From an uncultured Dechloromonas sp. (GTDB lineage: Bacteria; Pseudomonadota; Gammaproteobacteria; Burkholderiales; Rhodocyclaceae), in the NCBI RefSeq assembly GCF_945957265.1, contig NZ_CAMFKO010000004.1, positions 1-64,000 of the forward strand: 64,000 nucleotides of DNA, written 5' to 3'. Below are positions 50,630 to 62,985 of the stretch, in pieces. The notes under the pieces are model-generated. The model saw nothing but the letters and a program-made list of their open reading frames with translations. It did no database searches and had not been told where the DNA came from. How positions within the stretch are numbered: position 1 is the stretch's first letter; each line of letters begins with the position of its first letter. Made by a program: the position numbers and the translations under genes.

Positions 50630-51203
50630 GGCGCTTCTGCTCGGCGTCGCCGCCGTTTTCCTGGGTGCTTGCGCCAGCGAGCGGGTGGTGCTGCTGCCGT
50701 CGGGCGACGGCGCGCCCGGGGCGGTGGTCGTTCGCGACCAGGCCGGCGAGATTCGCCTCGACCAGCCCTATGCCGCGCTCAAGCGGACGCTGGACAGCAA
50801 CCGGGTTTATCAATCCTCGCCCCAGGAAGTGTCGGAGCGCTATGGCCAGGCCCTGGCCGTGCAACCGCCGCGTCCGAGCGCCTACATCCTTCACTTCGAG
50901 AGTGGAGGCAACGTGCTGACGGCCGAATCCCAGGCCGCGCTGGAAGTCATCCGCAAGGAAGTGGCCGAACGGCCGGCCTCGGAAGTCCTGGTCATCGGGC
51001 ATACCGATCGCGTTGGCAGCGCGGATGGCAACGCCAGGCTGTCGCTCAAGCGTGCCGAGTTGATTCGTGACGTATTGGTCGACAGCGGCGTGGATGCGGG
51101 CAAGCTGGAAACGGTTGGCCGCGGCGAAAGCGACCCGCTGGTGCCGACCGCCGACGAGGTGGACGAGCCCCGCAACCGGCGCGTCGAGATCAACGTCCGC
51201 TAG
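50622..51203 (+). CDS. OmpA-family outer-membrane lipoprotein
   Basis: Lipobox VAAVFLGACAS; YILHFESGGNVLTAESQAALEVIRKEV...VLVIGHTDRVGSADGNARLSLKRAELIRDVLVDSGV...PRNRRVEINVR. Confidence 0.88.
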   Translation: MNKALLLGVAAVFLGACASERVVLLPSGDGAPGAVVVRDQAGEIRLDQPYAALKRTLDSNRVYQSSPQEVSERYGQALAVQPPRPSAYILHFESGGNVLTAESQAALEVIRKEVAERPASEVLVIGHTDRVGSADGNARLSLKRAELIRDVLVDSGVDAGKLETVGRGESDPLVPTADEVDEPRNRRVEINVR

Positions 51204-53329
51204 TCTTGGCCACCTGCCGCGCCGTGCCAGCGTAAAAACAGCAAGGTCAGGTCGTCCGCCGGCGGGTGGCCGGCCTCGAAGCGCCTGACCGCGTCGCGCA
51301 GCGACGACGCGCAGTCGTGCACGGGTGTCGCGCCGAAGGCCACGATTGCCGCCCGCAGGCGCACGACGCCGAACATTTCCTGCCCATGCATGGCTTCGGT
51401 TACGCCATCCGTAAACAGGCAGAGCAGGTCGCCGGCTTGCAACTGCATGCCGGCCGATTCGAAAGGGTAGCTGCCGGCGGCACAGAGCGGCGGGCCGGCG
51501 ATGGCCCGGGTGTCGACGGACAGCAATCGTCCGTTGCGAACGATCAACGGGGCATCGTGGCCGGCGCAGACATAGTCGAGGTGTCCGCTCTCGACATCGA
51601 GAATGCCGATGAAGGCCGTCACGAAGAGGTATTCCGGATTCTCGCGGTTCAGTTCCGCTTCGATGTCGCGGAAGGCAGAGCCGAGCTCGGCGTGGCGCCG
51701 GGTCAGCGTTGCGGTCAGGGTTTTCGAGATGGCCATGAACAGGCTGGCCGGAACGCCCTTGCCGGACACGTCGCCGATCGCAACGCAGAGCCGGCGTTCG
51801 TCCAGCATGAAGCAGTCGTAGTAATCGCCGCCGACGGCGCGTGCCGGTTCGAGCAGGGCAGCTACCGAAAAACGCCGTTCATCGGGGAAAAGCCTGGCGG
51901 TGTCCGGCAGCAGGCCCATCTGGATGCGCCTGGCCGCATCGAGTTCGCCGTTCATGTGGGCCGCTTCCTCCCGGCTTTGTTGCAACTGGGCCTCGGCGCT
52001 GTGTCGCAGGCTGTCCGCGGCGATCAGGGTGTTGCCGAGCAGCGAGATGAATGGCGGGCAGAGCAGGAGCAGCAGGGATGCGCCGTCGAACAGGTAGCGC
52101 GCAGAGAAAAAGGCCAGGTAGCCCCCGGCCAGGATGGCGGTGGCGGCCAGCGCGAAGCCCAGAACGGCGTAGCGTGCCCGCAAGCGCGGGATGAAGGCGA
52201 TGAGCGCCAGGCCGACCCCGAGCAGCGTGGCCATTTCGGCCCATTGCATCCAGTACGGGCGTTGCAGGGCATGGCCGGCGAGCACGCTTTCGATCACCTG
52301 GGCGTGAATGTCGACGCCGGGGAGGCTCTCGCCCAGCGGGGTGACGATGCGATCCTGCAGCCCGGTGCTGTTGAAGCCGATGATCACGAAGCGCGAGCGG
52401 AAAAGCGCCGGGTCGTGCATTCCCGCCAGGACGTCGGCCGCCGACAGGTAGTAGTGGGAGCTGGAAGCCCCGAAGTGCAGCAGCAGTTCGCCGTTGCGCT
52501 GGACCGGCAGGCGGTAGTCGCCGATGCGGATGGCCTGCATCCCGTGCGCTCCGTCTTCCGTCTGCACGCTGCCTGCCTCGCCGAGCGCCACGCGGACCAT
52601 TTCAAGCGGCAGGGACAGGAAGGGAAGCTCGTTGACGAAGGCCAGTGTCGGCACCCGTCGCAACACGCCGCGCTGGTTGTCGGCTTGACCCAGTTCCGGC
52701 GTGGCGTTGATCAGGCCTTCGCCGGCGGCTGCGGCGGCGATGACGGGGCGGCTGGCGAGGGCGCTGACGAAGTGGGGTAGAAAGCGGTCGCGCGATGCGT
52801 CCTGGTCGAAGACGGGCAGGGGCTTGGCGGGTTGCCGCCCGCCCGGCAGGGGCTTGCTCAGGCCGACCAGGGCGAGGACGGCAGGCGTCCCTTCCAGGGC
52901 GGCTGCCAGCTTCCGGTCGGGGTCCGGCAGCGCGGCCAGGGTGTCGGCTGTCATGCCGGGGATGTGCCGGGCCAGCACTTCCGGGCTGTAGCGGTCGCGT
53001 TCGGCGAACACCACGTCGATGCCCAGGGCGAGCGGCCGGCCGGCCTGGATTTTGTCGACCAGGGCGGCGATCAGGTCGCGCGACCAGGGCCATTGCCCCA
53101 ACTGGACGAGGCTCTGGCTGTCGATGCCGACAATGACCACCGGTTCGCTCTCCCGTTGTCGGGGCAGCACCCGCTGGTAGTGGTCGAATTGCGCCTCGCG
53201 GATGCCGAGCAGCGGCTGCGTCTCGGGTTGCGTGAGCAGGCCGGCGGCCAGGAGCAGCAACAGCAACGGAAAGGCCCGCCCGCGTCCGGCACGGATCACG
53301 GTGAGGAGCATTGCCGGCAGTCGACTCAC
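51200..53329 (-). CDS. CHASE2-sensor SpoIIE/PP2C serine phosphatase (RsbU-like)
   Basis: CHASE2 VVIVGIDSQSLVQLGQWPWSRDLIAALVDKI...; three TMs; PP2C RAVGGDYYDCFMLDERRLCVAIGDVSGKGVPASLFMA...CLFTDGVTEAMH. Confidence 0.92.
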   Translation of the reverse strand: MSRLPAMLLTVIRAGRGRAFPLLLLLLAAGLLTQPETQPLLGIREAQFDHYQRVLPRQRESEPVVIVGIDSQSLVQLGQWPWSRDLIAALVDKIQAGRPLALGIDVVFAERDRYSPEVLARHIPGMTADTLAALPDPDRKLAAALEGTPAVLALVGLSKPLPGGRQPAKPLPVFDQDASRDRFLPHFVSALASRPVIAAAAAGEGLINATPELGQADNQRGVLRRVPTLAFVNELPFLSLPLEMVRVALGEAGSVQTEDGAHGMQAIRIGDYRLPVQRNGELLLHFGASSSHYYLSAADVLAGMHDPALFRSRFVIIGFNSTGLQDRIVTPLGESLPGVDIHAQVIESVLAGHALQRPYWMQWAEMATLLGVGLALIAFIPRLRARYAVLGFALAATAILAGGYLAFFSARYLFDGASLLLLLCPPFISLLGNTLIAADSLRHSAEAQLQQSREEAAHMNGELDAARRIQMGLLPDTARLFPDERRFSVAALLEPARAVGGDYYDCFMLDERRLCVAIGDVSGKGVPASLFMAISKTLTATLTRRHAELGSAFRDIEAELNRENPEYLFVTAFIGILDVESGHLDYVCAGHDAPLIVRNGRLLSVDTRAIAGPPLCAAGSYPFESAGMQLQAGDLLCLFTDGVTEAMHGQEMFGVVRLRAAIVAFGATPVHDCASSLRDAVRRFEAGHPPADDLTLLFLRWHGAAGGQD

Positions 53330-54288
53330 AACGTGACGCTGAGTCCGTCGTAGGCGGAAATGATTTCGAGCGGCTGGCGGTTGCCCCGGGTGATCTGCTC
53401 GAGGCGGCGGGTTTCGGCGACCAGCCGGGAGAGTTGCTTGTCGTCGTGCATCGGCTCGTGATGAAAGAGCGCCAGGCGCCTGGCAGCGGCGGCCTGGCAG
53501 AGCTCGACGCCGACCACGTTGCTGGAATGCCCCCAGTCGGCCTTGACCGAAACGGCTTCGGCAAGGGAGTACATGGCGTCGAAGATGACGAGGTCCGCCT
53601 TGGCGAAAAAGCGCACGAAGGCTTCGTATTCGGCCGGGTTGTCGAGCTTGTGTTCGGAGTCGGTCGAATACACGACGGTGCGGTCCAGGCTTTCGAAACG
53701 GTAACCGTACGAGTCGCCGGCATGATGCTGCAGCTTCGGGGTGACGTTGAGGCCCGAAATGTAGTGCGGCTTGCCCGGGGTCATCAGGTCGAACTCGATG
53801 CGCGCACCGGCCTGGGCGTAATCCACCGGGAAGTTGGGGGCATGCATCTGCTGGCGAAACGACGCTTCCAGGTGCGGGTGGCAGCCGTGGATCACGATCC
53901 GGTTGCCGGGGTAGTACATCGGCGCGAAATACGGGAACCCCATCAGGTGGTCCCAGTGCAGGTGGGAAATGAAGATGTGGTAGGTCTGCGGGTTGGGAAC
54001 GCCGTACTTGGCGATCTTGGCCTGGCCGAGCGCCCGGGCGCCGCTGCCCATGTCGCAGATGAAGTGCGCCGGGCCGTCGCCGACGATTTCGACGCAGGAT
54101 GAGTTGCCGCCAAAGGTGCCGTTGATCGCGAAAGGCAGCTGGTCGACAAACTCGTCGAGCATGGCGCGGGTCTTGAAGCTCTTGCCGTTGGCGGCCATCA
54201 GGGCGCCGGTGATCTTTTCTCGGATGTCGCGGTGGGTCAGGGATACCGGCAGCGAGCCGCGCGTCCCCCAGAAAACGACCTCGTTCAT
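53326..54288 (-). CDS. Metallo-beta-lactamase-fold hydrolase
   Basis: FWGTRGSLPVS, GGNSSCVEI, FISHLHWDHLMGFPYF, VVYSTDSEHKLD; ATGA overlaps with both neighbours. Confidence 0.88.
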   Translation of the reverse strand: MNEVVFWGTRGSLPVSLTHRDIREKITGALMAANGKSFKTRAMLDEFVDQLPFAINGTFGGNSSCVEIVGDGPAHFICDMGSGARALGQAKIAKYGVPNPQTYHIFISHLHWDHLMGFPYFAPMYYPGNRIVIHGCHPHLEASFRQQMHAPNFPVDYAQAGARIEFDLMTPGKPHYISGLNVTPKLQHHAGDSYGYRFESLDRTVVYSTDSEHKLDNPAEYEAFVRFFAKADLVIFDAMYSLAEAVSVKADWGHSSNVVGVELCQAAAARRLALFHHEPMHDDKQLSRLVAETRRLEQITRGNRQPLEIISAYDGLSVTL

Positions 54289-54632
54289 GCGCCGACGACC
54301 TTGCAGGCGGCGTCGACCGATGCGTAGCAGGGGACGATCAGGTTGAAGCGGCTGATCGCGAAGACTTCCTGAACCAGCGGCTGCAGGGCGGCGATCGCGA
54401 AGATGCCCTGCTGCGCCTTGGCGCGGCGCGAAGCCATCATCAATACGCGCAGCCCGGCGCTGCTGATGTAGTCCACCGCCGAAAAATCGAGGAGCAGCGC
54501 TGCCTGGCCTTTTGCGCAGCGTGTCAGCAAGGGTTCCAGTGCCTGCGCGAACTCTTCGCTGGCAATGTGGTCTATGCGGCCGCTGACGGAAACAATCAGG
54601 ACGCCGGCCTGTTCGCGTGTGGGTAGATTCAT
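54285..54632 (-). CDS. STAS-domain anti-sigma-factor antagonist
   Basis: VLIVSVSGRIDHIASEEFAQALEPLL...AALLLDFSAVDYISSAGLRVLMMASRRA. Confidence 0.9.
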   Translation of the reverse strand: MNLPTREQAGVLIVSVSGRIDHIASEEFAQALEPLLTRCAKGQAALLLDFSAVDYISSAGLRVLMMASRRAKAQQGIFAIAALQPLVQEVFAISRFNLIVPCYASVDAACKVVGA

Positions 54633-54706
54633 GATCGCGCAAGGGTTCGGATACTGCGGAACGGCGAGTATGCCATGCCCGTCGGCTCACTCAGGTAAAA
54701 TAGTGT

Positions 54707-56977
<2,271 letters not shown>

Positions 56978-56994
56978 CAATCTCGGAGAGCAAG

Positions 56995-57387
56995 ATGGAA
57001 GAACAAACCACAACCACCTACGAAAAGATCGGCGGCGAAATGGCCGTCGGGAAGCTGTGCGACCGTTTTTACGAATTGATGGCGACCGTTCCGCAATTCA
57101 AGGAACTGCGCGCCATGCATCCCGACGACCTGCAGGGTTCCCGCGACAAGTTGTTCATGTTTTTGTCCGGCTGGATGGGCGGCCCCGACCTGTTCGTCGA
57201 AAAGTTCGGTCACCCCCGCCTGCGCGGTCGCCACATGCCTTTCGCCATCGGCATCCAGGAGCGCGATCAGTGGGTGGCCTGCATGGCGCTGGCCATGGAG
57301 GATATCGGCCTGAACGAGGATATCCGCAAGGTTCTGCTCGGCAACTTTTTCCATACCGCCGACTTCATGCGGAATCGAGAAGGCTGA
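56995..57387 (+). CDS. Truncated hemoglobin (group II-like)
   Basis: YEKIGGEMAVGKLCDRFYELMATVP...LFMFLSGWMGGPDLFVEKFGHPRLRGRHMPFAIGIQERDQWVACM. Confidence 0.88.
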   Translation: MEEQTTTTYEKIGGEMAVGKLCDRFYELMATVPQFKELRAMHPDDLQGSRDKLFMFLSGWMGGPDLFVEKFGHPRLRGRHMPFAIGIQERDQWVACMALAMEDIGLNEDIRKVLLGNFFHTADFMRNREG

Positions 57388-57394
57388 CCGCGCG

Positions 57395-57805
57395 ATGGCC
57401 GCCCCACTGTTTCGTCCGCATGGCTGTTTCGAGCTGAGGCAGGAGCGGGGCGTTTTCGTGCTGGATGCGGAAGGGCCGTGGAACCGCGAGACCTTCGACG
57501 CCTATGTGGCCAGCCTGCAGACAAGAACGGGCAGCAGGCCGGAGCGCTGGGGCGCTTACTGTACGGTGCGCGGCGAAGCCTTGGTGGCGCCGGATCTTGT
57601 TCCGCAATGGCGGGACAGCAACGCCATGCTGGCCCGGTCCGGCCTGGTTGCCGTGGCGTATCATTTTGCCGATCCCCGGTTCGCCCGGTTCTACGAGATC
57701 GTTTTCCGCGAGGCCATTGGCGAGGCGCCGTTCGAGGTCGTTTTCGTCGATGGCGAGGCACAGGCGATGGCCTGGCTGGCGGAGCGCAAGCTGGTCAGCG
57801 ATTGA
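57395..57805 (+). CDS. Conserved-looking hypothetical protein (SpoIIAA/STAS-like fold possible)
   Basis: 136-aa ORF immediately after the globin gene; GCFELRQERGVFVLDAEGPWNRETFDAYVASLQ. Confidence 0.6.
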   Translation: MAAPLFRPHGCFELRQERGVFVLDAEGPWNRETFDAYVASLQTRTGSRPERWGAYCTVRGEALVAPDLVPQWRDSNAMLARSGLVAVAYHFADPRFARFYEIVFREAIGEAPFEVVFVDGEAQAMAWLAERKLVSD

Positions 57806-57907
57806 CTGGCGCAATCGCGCAGCAGGCAGTTTTTTCGCAGTGCAGCAAAATGGCCGGGCAACGTGGTAGAATCATCGCCTTTTTCAAAGGCTTAGGGTTC
57901 CCCCGAC

Positions 57908-59749
57908 ATGTCCGCTCGTCCGATTCGCAACATCGCCATCATCGCTCACGTTGACCATGGTAAAACCACCCTGGTCGACCAGCTTCTCCGCCAGTCCGGC
58001 ACCTTCGCGGCTCACCAGCAACTGGTCGAGTGCGTCATGGACTCCAACGATCTGGAAAAGGAACGTGGCATCACGATTCTGTCCAAGAACACGGCAGTCG
58101 AGTACGAAGGCATCCACATCAACATCGTCGACACCCCGGGCCACGCGGACTTCGGCGGTGAAGTCGAACGCGTGCTGGGCATGGTCGATGGCGTGGTCCT
58201 GCTGGTCGACGCGGCCGAAGGCCCGATGCCGCAGACCCGTTTCGTGACCAAGAAGGCGCTGGCCCAGGGCCTGCGTCCGATCGTTCTGGTCAACAAGGTC
58301 GACCGCGACGGCGCCGATCCCGACAATGCCGTCAACCTGACTTTCGACCTCTTCGACAAGCTGGGCGCCACCGATGAGCAGCTCGACTTCCCCATCGTCT
58401 ACGCCTCCGGCCTGAACGGCTGGTCGGCCATGGAACTCGATCAGCCGCGCGAGAACATGAAGCCGCTGTTCGATACCATCCTGCGCCACGTGCCGGCTCC
58501 GGACGCCGATGTCGACGCGCCGCTGCAACTGCAGATCAGCGCACTCGATTATTCGTCCTACGTCGGCCGCATCGGCGTCGGCAAGATCATCCGCGGCCGC
58601 GTCAAGACCGGCCAGAACGTCATGGTCATGTTCGGTACCGAAGAAGAGGCCGCCGAGCACGACCGTTCCCCGATCAAGGCCAAGATCGGCCAGGTGTTCG
58701 GCTACAAGGGCCTGAACAAGGTCGAGATGGATGAAGGCCAGGCCGGCGACATCGTCCAGATCACCGGTATCGAGGACCTCGTGCTGGGTTGCACGGTGAC
58801 CGATCCGGACCAGCCGGAAGCCCTGCCGCTGCTGAAGATCGACGAACCGACCCTGTCCATGCAGTTCATGGTCAACACCAGCCCGCTGGCCGGCACCGAA
58901 GGCAAGTTCGTCACCAGCCGCCAGATCCGCGACCGTCTGCACAAAGAGCTGCTGACCAACATGGCGCTGCGCGTGCATGACACCCCGAACGGCGACGTCT
59001 TCGACGTGGCTGGCCGTGGCGAGCTGCACCTCGGCATCCTGCTCGAGAACATGCGTCGAGAAGGCTACGAACTGGCCGTCGGCCGTCCGCGCGTCGTCAA
59101 GAAGGTCATCGACGGCGTCGAGTGCGAGCCGTACGAGCAGCTGACCGTCGACGTCGAGGAAGACACCCAGGGCGGCGTCATGGAAAGCCTCGGCCTGCGC
59201 AAGGGCGAGCTGCAGGACATGGTGCCGGACGGCCGCGGTCGCGTCCGTATCGAGTACCGCATCCCGGCGCGCGGCCTGATCGGCTTCCAGGGCGAATTCA
59301 TGAACCTGACGCGCGGCAACGGCTTGATGAGCCACGTCTTCGACGACTACGCCCCGGTCAAGGAAGGCAATGTCGCCGAGCGTCGCAACGGCGTGCTGAT
59401 CTCCCAGGACAACGGCGAAGCCGTGGCCTACGCGCTGTGGAAGCTGCAGGATCGCGGCCGCATGTTCGTCAGCCCGGGCGAGAAGCTGTACGAAGGCATG
59501 ATCATCGGCATCCACAGCCGCGAGAACGACCTCGTCGTGAACCCGATCAAGGGCAAGCAGCTGACCAACGTGCGCGCTTCCGGTACCGACGAAGCCGTCC
59601 GCCTGGTGCCGCCGGTCCAGCTCAGCCTGGAGTCCGCCGTCGAGTTCATCGACGAGGACGAACTGGTCGAACTGACGCCGAAGTCGATTCGCCTGCGCAA
59701 GCGCTTCCTGACGGAAATCGAACGCAAGCGCGCCCAGCGCGGCCTGTAA
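57908..59749 (+). CDS. typA: Translational GTPase TypA/BipA
   Basis: [27 protein letters not shown]...[20 protein letters not shown]...[18 protein letters not shown]. Confidence 0.98.
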   Translation: MSARPIRNIAIIAHVDHGKTTLVDQLLRQSGTFAAHQQLVECVMDSNDLEKERGITILSKNTAVEYEGIHINIVDTPGHADFGGEVERVLGMVDGVVLLVDAAEGPMPQTRFVTKKALAQGLRPIVLVNKVDRDGADPDNAVNLTFDLFDKLGATDEQLDFPIVYASGLNGWSAMELDQPRENMKPLFDTILRHVPAPDADVDAPLQLQISALDYSSYVGRIGVGKIIRGRVKTGQNVMVMFGTEEEAAEHDRSPIKAKIGQVFGYKGLNKVEMDEGQAGDIVQITGIEDLVLGCTVTDPDQPEALPLLKIDEPTLSMQFMVNTSPLAGTEGKFVTSRQIRDRLHKELLTNMALRVHDTPNGDVFDVAGRGELHLGILLENMRREGYELAVGRPRVVKKVIDGVECEPYEQLTVDVEEDTQGGVMESLGLRKGELQDMVPDGRGRVRIEYRIPARGLIGFQGEFMNLTRGNGLMSHVFDDYAPVKEGNVAERRNGVLISQDNGEAVAYALWKLQDRGRMFVSPGEKLYEGMIIGIHSRENDLVVNPIKGKQLTNVRASGTDEAVRLVPPVQLSLESAVEFIDEDELVELTPKSIRLRKRFLTEIERKRAQRGL

Positions 59750-59788
59750 TTCGCACATGCATCCCCTTGCGCGTCAGCGTTCGGGGAT

Positions 59789-59822
59789 TAAAAAAGGCGG
59801 CCCATCGGGTCGCCTTTTTTTT
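59789..59822 (+). terminator. Rho-independent terminator after typA
   Basis: AAAAAAAGGCGGCCCATCGGGTCGCCTTTTTTTT hairpin with T-tract. Confidence 0.9.
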
Positions 59823-59846
59823 GCGGCAAACCGGCCGTAGCCCCGC

Positions 59847-61742
59847 CTATTGCTTGCCGGTCAGGAATTTTTCGGCGAATTCATTCGCTGGCAAAGGCCG
59901 GCTGATCAGGTAGCCCTGGATCACGTCGCATCCCAGTTTCTCGAGTTCGCGGTGCTGCAACTGCGTTTCGACGCCTTCGGCGACGACTTCCAGCGACAGG
60001 CTCTTGGCCATGGCGATGATCGCCCTGACCATGGGTTCGCTGCCGGGCGTGCCGTCGTCGAGTACCAGGTTGTTGATGAAGGATTTGTCTATCTTCAGCG
60101 TGCCGATGGGGAGTCGCTGAAGATAGGAGAGGGAGGAGTAGCCGGTTCCGAAATCGTCGAGGGCGATCATGACGCCGGCGGCATGAAGATGCTGCAGTTC
60201 CTCGATGCTGATGTTTTCCGCATCGAGCAGCACCGACTCGGTCACTTCCGCCTTGAAGGCCGAGGTGGGCAGCCCGGCGAGTTCCATCTTTTCCAGCATG
60301 AAGTCGGAGACCGAGGATCGCCAGAATTGCCGGGGCGACAGATTGATCGCGACCGGCGGAACGTGCAGGCCGCGGGCACGCCATGCGATGACCTGGGCAA
60401 TGGCTTGTTCGATCACCCATTCGCCGATCTGGATGATCAGGCCGCTGTCCTCGGCGACCGGGATGAAGTGGTCCGGAGGAATGTAGCGATCGCCGTCATG
60501 CCAGCGGAGCAGGGCCTCGGCCCCCGTCAGGCGACCGCTGGCGCAGTCCGTCTGGGGTTGGTAGAAGAGCTCCAGGCGGTTTTCCGCCAGCGCATGGCGC
60601 AGTTTCGTTTCAAGGGCCATGCGGAAGGTGATGCGTTCGTTCATCACCGGGGTGTGCGAGCGGATCGTATTGCCGCCCGCCGCCTTGGCCTCGTACATGG
60701 CGGTGTCGGCGTGGCGCAGCAAGGTTTCCCCGTCGGCGGCATCTTCCGGGAACAGGCTGATGCCGATGCTGACGGTGGTGAAGAAATCGTTTTCGCCGCC
60801 GCTGATCGGCGTGGCGATCAGCTCCTTGAGCAGCATCGCGGTCAGGAAGGCTGCATTGGCGTCGTCGACGGGGTTGAGCAGGACGATGAATTCATCCCCG
60901 CCCTGGCGGAATAGGCTGCAGTTCGCGGGCAGTCCCTTGGTCAGGCGCTGGGTGACCAGTTGCAGCAGCTGGTCTCCGGCGCGATGCCCCAGCGTGTCGT
61001 TGATGTTCTTGAAGCGGTCGAGATCGATGAACATGACCGCAAGGCGCCGGCTCCTTTCGCGGGCGGACTCGATGGCCATCTGCAGCTTTTCCGCGAACAT
61101 CAGGCGGTTGGGCAGGCCGGTCAGGCTGTCGTGCTGGGCGAGGAACTCGAGTTCCTCCTGGTGGAGCTTGCGGTCGGTGATATCGGTGACCGAACCGACC
61201 ATCTGGTAGGCCCAGCCCTTGTGGTCGCGAACCGCCAGTCCGCGGGAGGCTATCCAGCGATAAGCGCCATCGCTGGCCAGCACGCGGTACTCGCAGTAGA
61301 AGAATTCGCTTTCTCCCTTGAGGTGGGAGGCAACCGCGCGGTTGTAGGCATCGATGTCCTCGGGGTGGACCAGCTTGAGCCAGGCGTGGGTGTCGGACAG
61401 GAAATCTTCCTGGTAACCCAGGATTTCCAGCAGGCGGGTGCCGACGTGCAGCGCCTTGGTGGTCGGGTCCCATTCCCAGAAGCCATCGTGGGCCGCCAGC
61501 ATCGCCATGTCGTAGGCACGGCGAACGGACTGGAAGGCATGCCAGTCCACGTAGGCTCGCGTGGCGACGCCGGCGAGGGCGGCAGTCATCAGCAGTGCCG
61601 TCAAAAAGCCCGGGAAAAGGAGGTAGCTCGCAAAGCTGGCGAACAGGAAGACGACCAGCGTTGTGCTCAGGGGGGATGAATCGAAGCGGCGATGTTGCAG
61701 CGAGGAAGATCGGGATAGCTTGGCGAGTCCGAGCCGCTGCAC
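59847..61742 (-). CDS. PAS-GGDEF-EAL protein with N-terminal TM helices
   Basis: PAS/PAC region; RQGGDEFIVLLN intact; GAEALLRW, AEVTESVLL, IALDDFGTGYSSLSYLQRLP intact. Confidence 0.93.
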   Translation of the reverse strand: MQRLGLAKLSRSSSLQHRRFDSSPLSTTLVVFLFASFASYLLFPGFLTALLMTAALAGVATRAYVDWHAFQSVRRAYDMAMLAAHDGFWEWDPTTKALHVGTRLLEILGYQEDFLSDTHAWLKLVHPEDIDAYNRAVASHLKGESEFFYCEYRVLASDGAYRWIASRGLAVRDHKGWAYQMVGSVTDITDRKLHQEELEFLAQHDSLTGLPNRLMFAEKLQMAIESARERSRRLAVMFIDLDRFKNINDTLGHRAGDQLLQLVTQRLTKGLPANCSLFRQGGDEFIVLLNPVDDANAAFLTAMLLKELIATPISGGENDFFTTVSIGISLFPEDAADGETLLRHADTAMYEAKAAGGNTIRSHTPVMNERITFRMALETKLRHALAENRLELFYQPQTDCASGRLTGAEALLRWHDGDRYIPPDHFIPVAEDSGLIIQIGEWVIEQAIAQVIAWRARGLHVPPVAINLSPRQFWRSSVSDFMLEKMELAGLPTSAFKAEVTESVLLDAENISIEELQHLHAAGVMIALDDFGTGYSSLSYLQRLPIGTLKIDKSFINNLVLDDGTPGSEPMVRAIIAMAKSLSLEVVAEGVETQLQHRELEKLGCDVIQGYLISRPLPANEFAEKFLTGKQ

Positions 61743-61748
61743 GCTGAC

Positions 61749-62819
61749 CTAGCCCCCGGTCATCGACATGAAGCGAACGACGTGGGGAGCGTCCATCTGC
61801 TGCGTGAAGTCGTGGCCGAACGGCTTGATGCCCATGCTGTCGACGATCATCTGGCGCACCGCGTCGTCGTCGCCGGCACGCAGCACGGGGAGGAGGTTGC
61901 TGGCGTCGTTCTGGCCGAGGCAGGGGTAGAGTTCGCCCTTGGCGGTGATCCGGACCCGATTGCAGGTGTCGCAGAAATTGTGGCTGTGCGGCGAGATAAA
62001 ACCGATGCGGGATTCGCTGCCGGGAATGCGCCAGTAGCGCGCCGGGCCGCCGGAGCTCTCGGTCGAGGGAATCAGGTCGAAGTGCCTGGCCAGCAGGGCG
62101 CGCGTTTCCTCGGAGGAAATGAAGGTGTTGTTTCGTCCGTTGATGGCCCCGAGCGGCATTTCCTCGATGAAGGACAGGTCCAGCTCGTTGTCGACGGCAA
62201 AGCGGACGAGGTCGACGAATTCGTCATCGTTCACGCCGCGCATCATCACGGTGTTCAGTTTTGTGCGGGTGAAACCGGCCTGGCGCGCCGCCTCGATGCC
62301 GCTCAGCACCTTGCCCAGGTCGCCAATGCGGGTGATCGATTTGAAGCGGTCCGGACGCAGGGTGTCGAGGCTGATATTGATGCGCTTCACCTTGGCTGCG
62401 CGCAGCGGGGCGGCAAACCGGTCGAGTTGCGAACCGTTCGTCGTCAGGACCAGGTTTTCCAGCCCGGGGAGCGCCCCCAGGCGTTCGATCAGCCACATGA
62501 CTTCCTTGCGAACCAGCGGCTCGCCGCCGGTAATGCGCAGTTTGCTGACGCCAAGCCCGACGAACACCGAGGCAACGCGCAGGCACTCTTCGAGGCTCAT
62601 GACTTCGTGGCGCGGGAGGAATGTCATTTCCTCGGCCATGCAGTAGGTGCAGCGGAAGTCGCAGCGATCGGTGATCGACAGGCGGACGTAGGTGATACGC
62701 CGGCCGTATTTGTCGAGGAGCGTGCCAGCCTGGTGCGTCGTTGCCGACGGTGCGATCACCGGCGAGAAATCGGCCAGTCCGGCTGGGGTGCTTTCTGGTC
62801 TGAGTGTTTCGTTGTGCAT
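61749..62819 (-). CDS. moaA: GTP 3',8-cyclase MoaA
   Basis: LSITDRCDFRCTYCMAEEMTFLPR; ITGGEPLVRKEV; CDTCNRVRITAKGELYPCLG; start CAT at 62817-62819. Confidence 0.95.
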   Translation of the reverse strand: MHNETLRPESTPAGLADFSPVIAPSATTHQAGTLLDKYGRRITYVRLSITDRCDFRCTYCMAEEMTFLPRHEVMSLEECLRVASVFVGLGVSKLRITGGEPLVRKEVMWLIERLGALPGLENLVLTTNGSQLDRFAAPLRAAKVKRINISLDTLRPDRFKSITRIGDLGKVLSGIEAARQAGFTRTKLNTVMMRGVNDDEFVDLVRFAVDNELDLSFIEEMPLGAINGRNNTFISSEETRALLARHFDLIPSTESSGGPARYWRIPGSESRIGFISPHSHNFCDTCNRVRITAKGELYPCLGQNDASNLLPVLRAGDDDAVRQMIVDSMGIKPFGHDFTQQMDAPHVVRFMSMTGG

Positions 62820-62985
62820 GGCGGACGTCGGCTTGGCTTGGTTGCCCCGAACAGCGGGGAGTGTCTGGACGCCGATTATCGGTGTGAGACATCTACGAAA
62901 CAAGTAGAGAGATCAAAATCCGAAAAGTTCGGATGTCTTCCCGATACCCGGCAAAGATGACCTGCGGGTGGCCGGGTTTGGTTGC

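Noticed and set aside
57844-57872. Sigma-70 promoter before typA (TAGAAT at 57867)
   Set aside because: -10-like box is plausible but there is no convincing -35 at correct spacing
57884-59758. 624-aa minus-strand ORF opposite typA
   Set aside because: Antisense shadow of a highly conserved housekeeping gene
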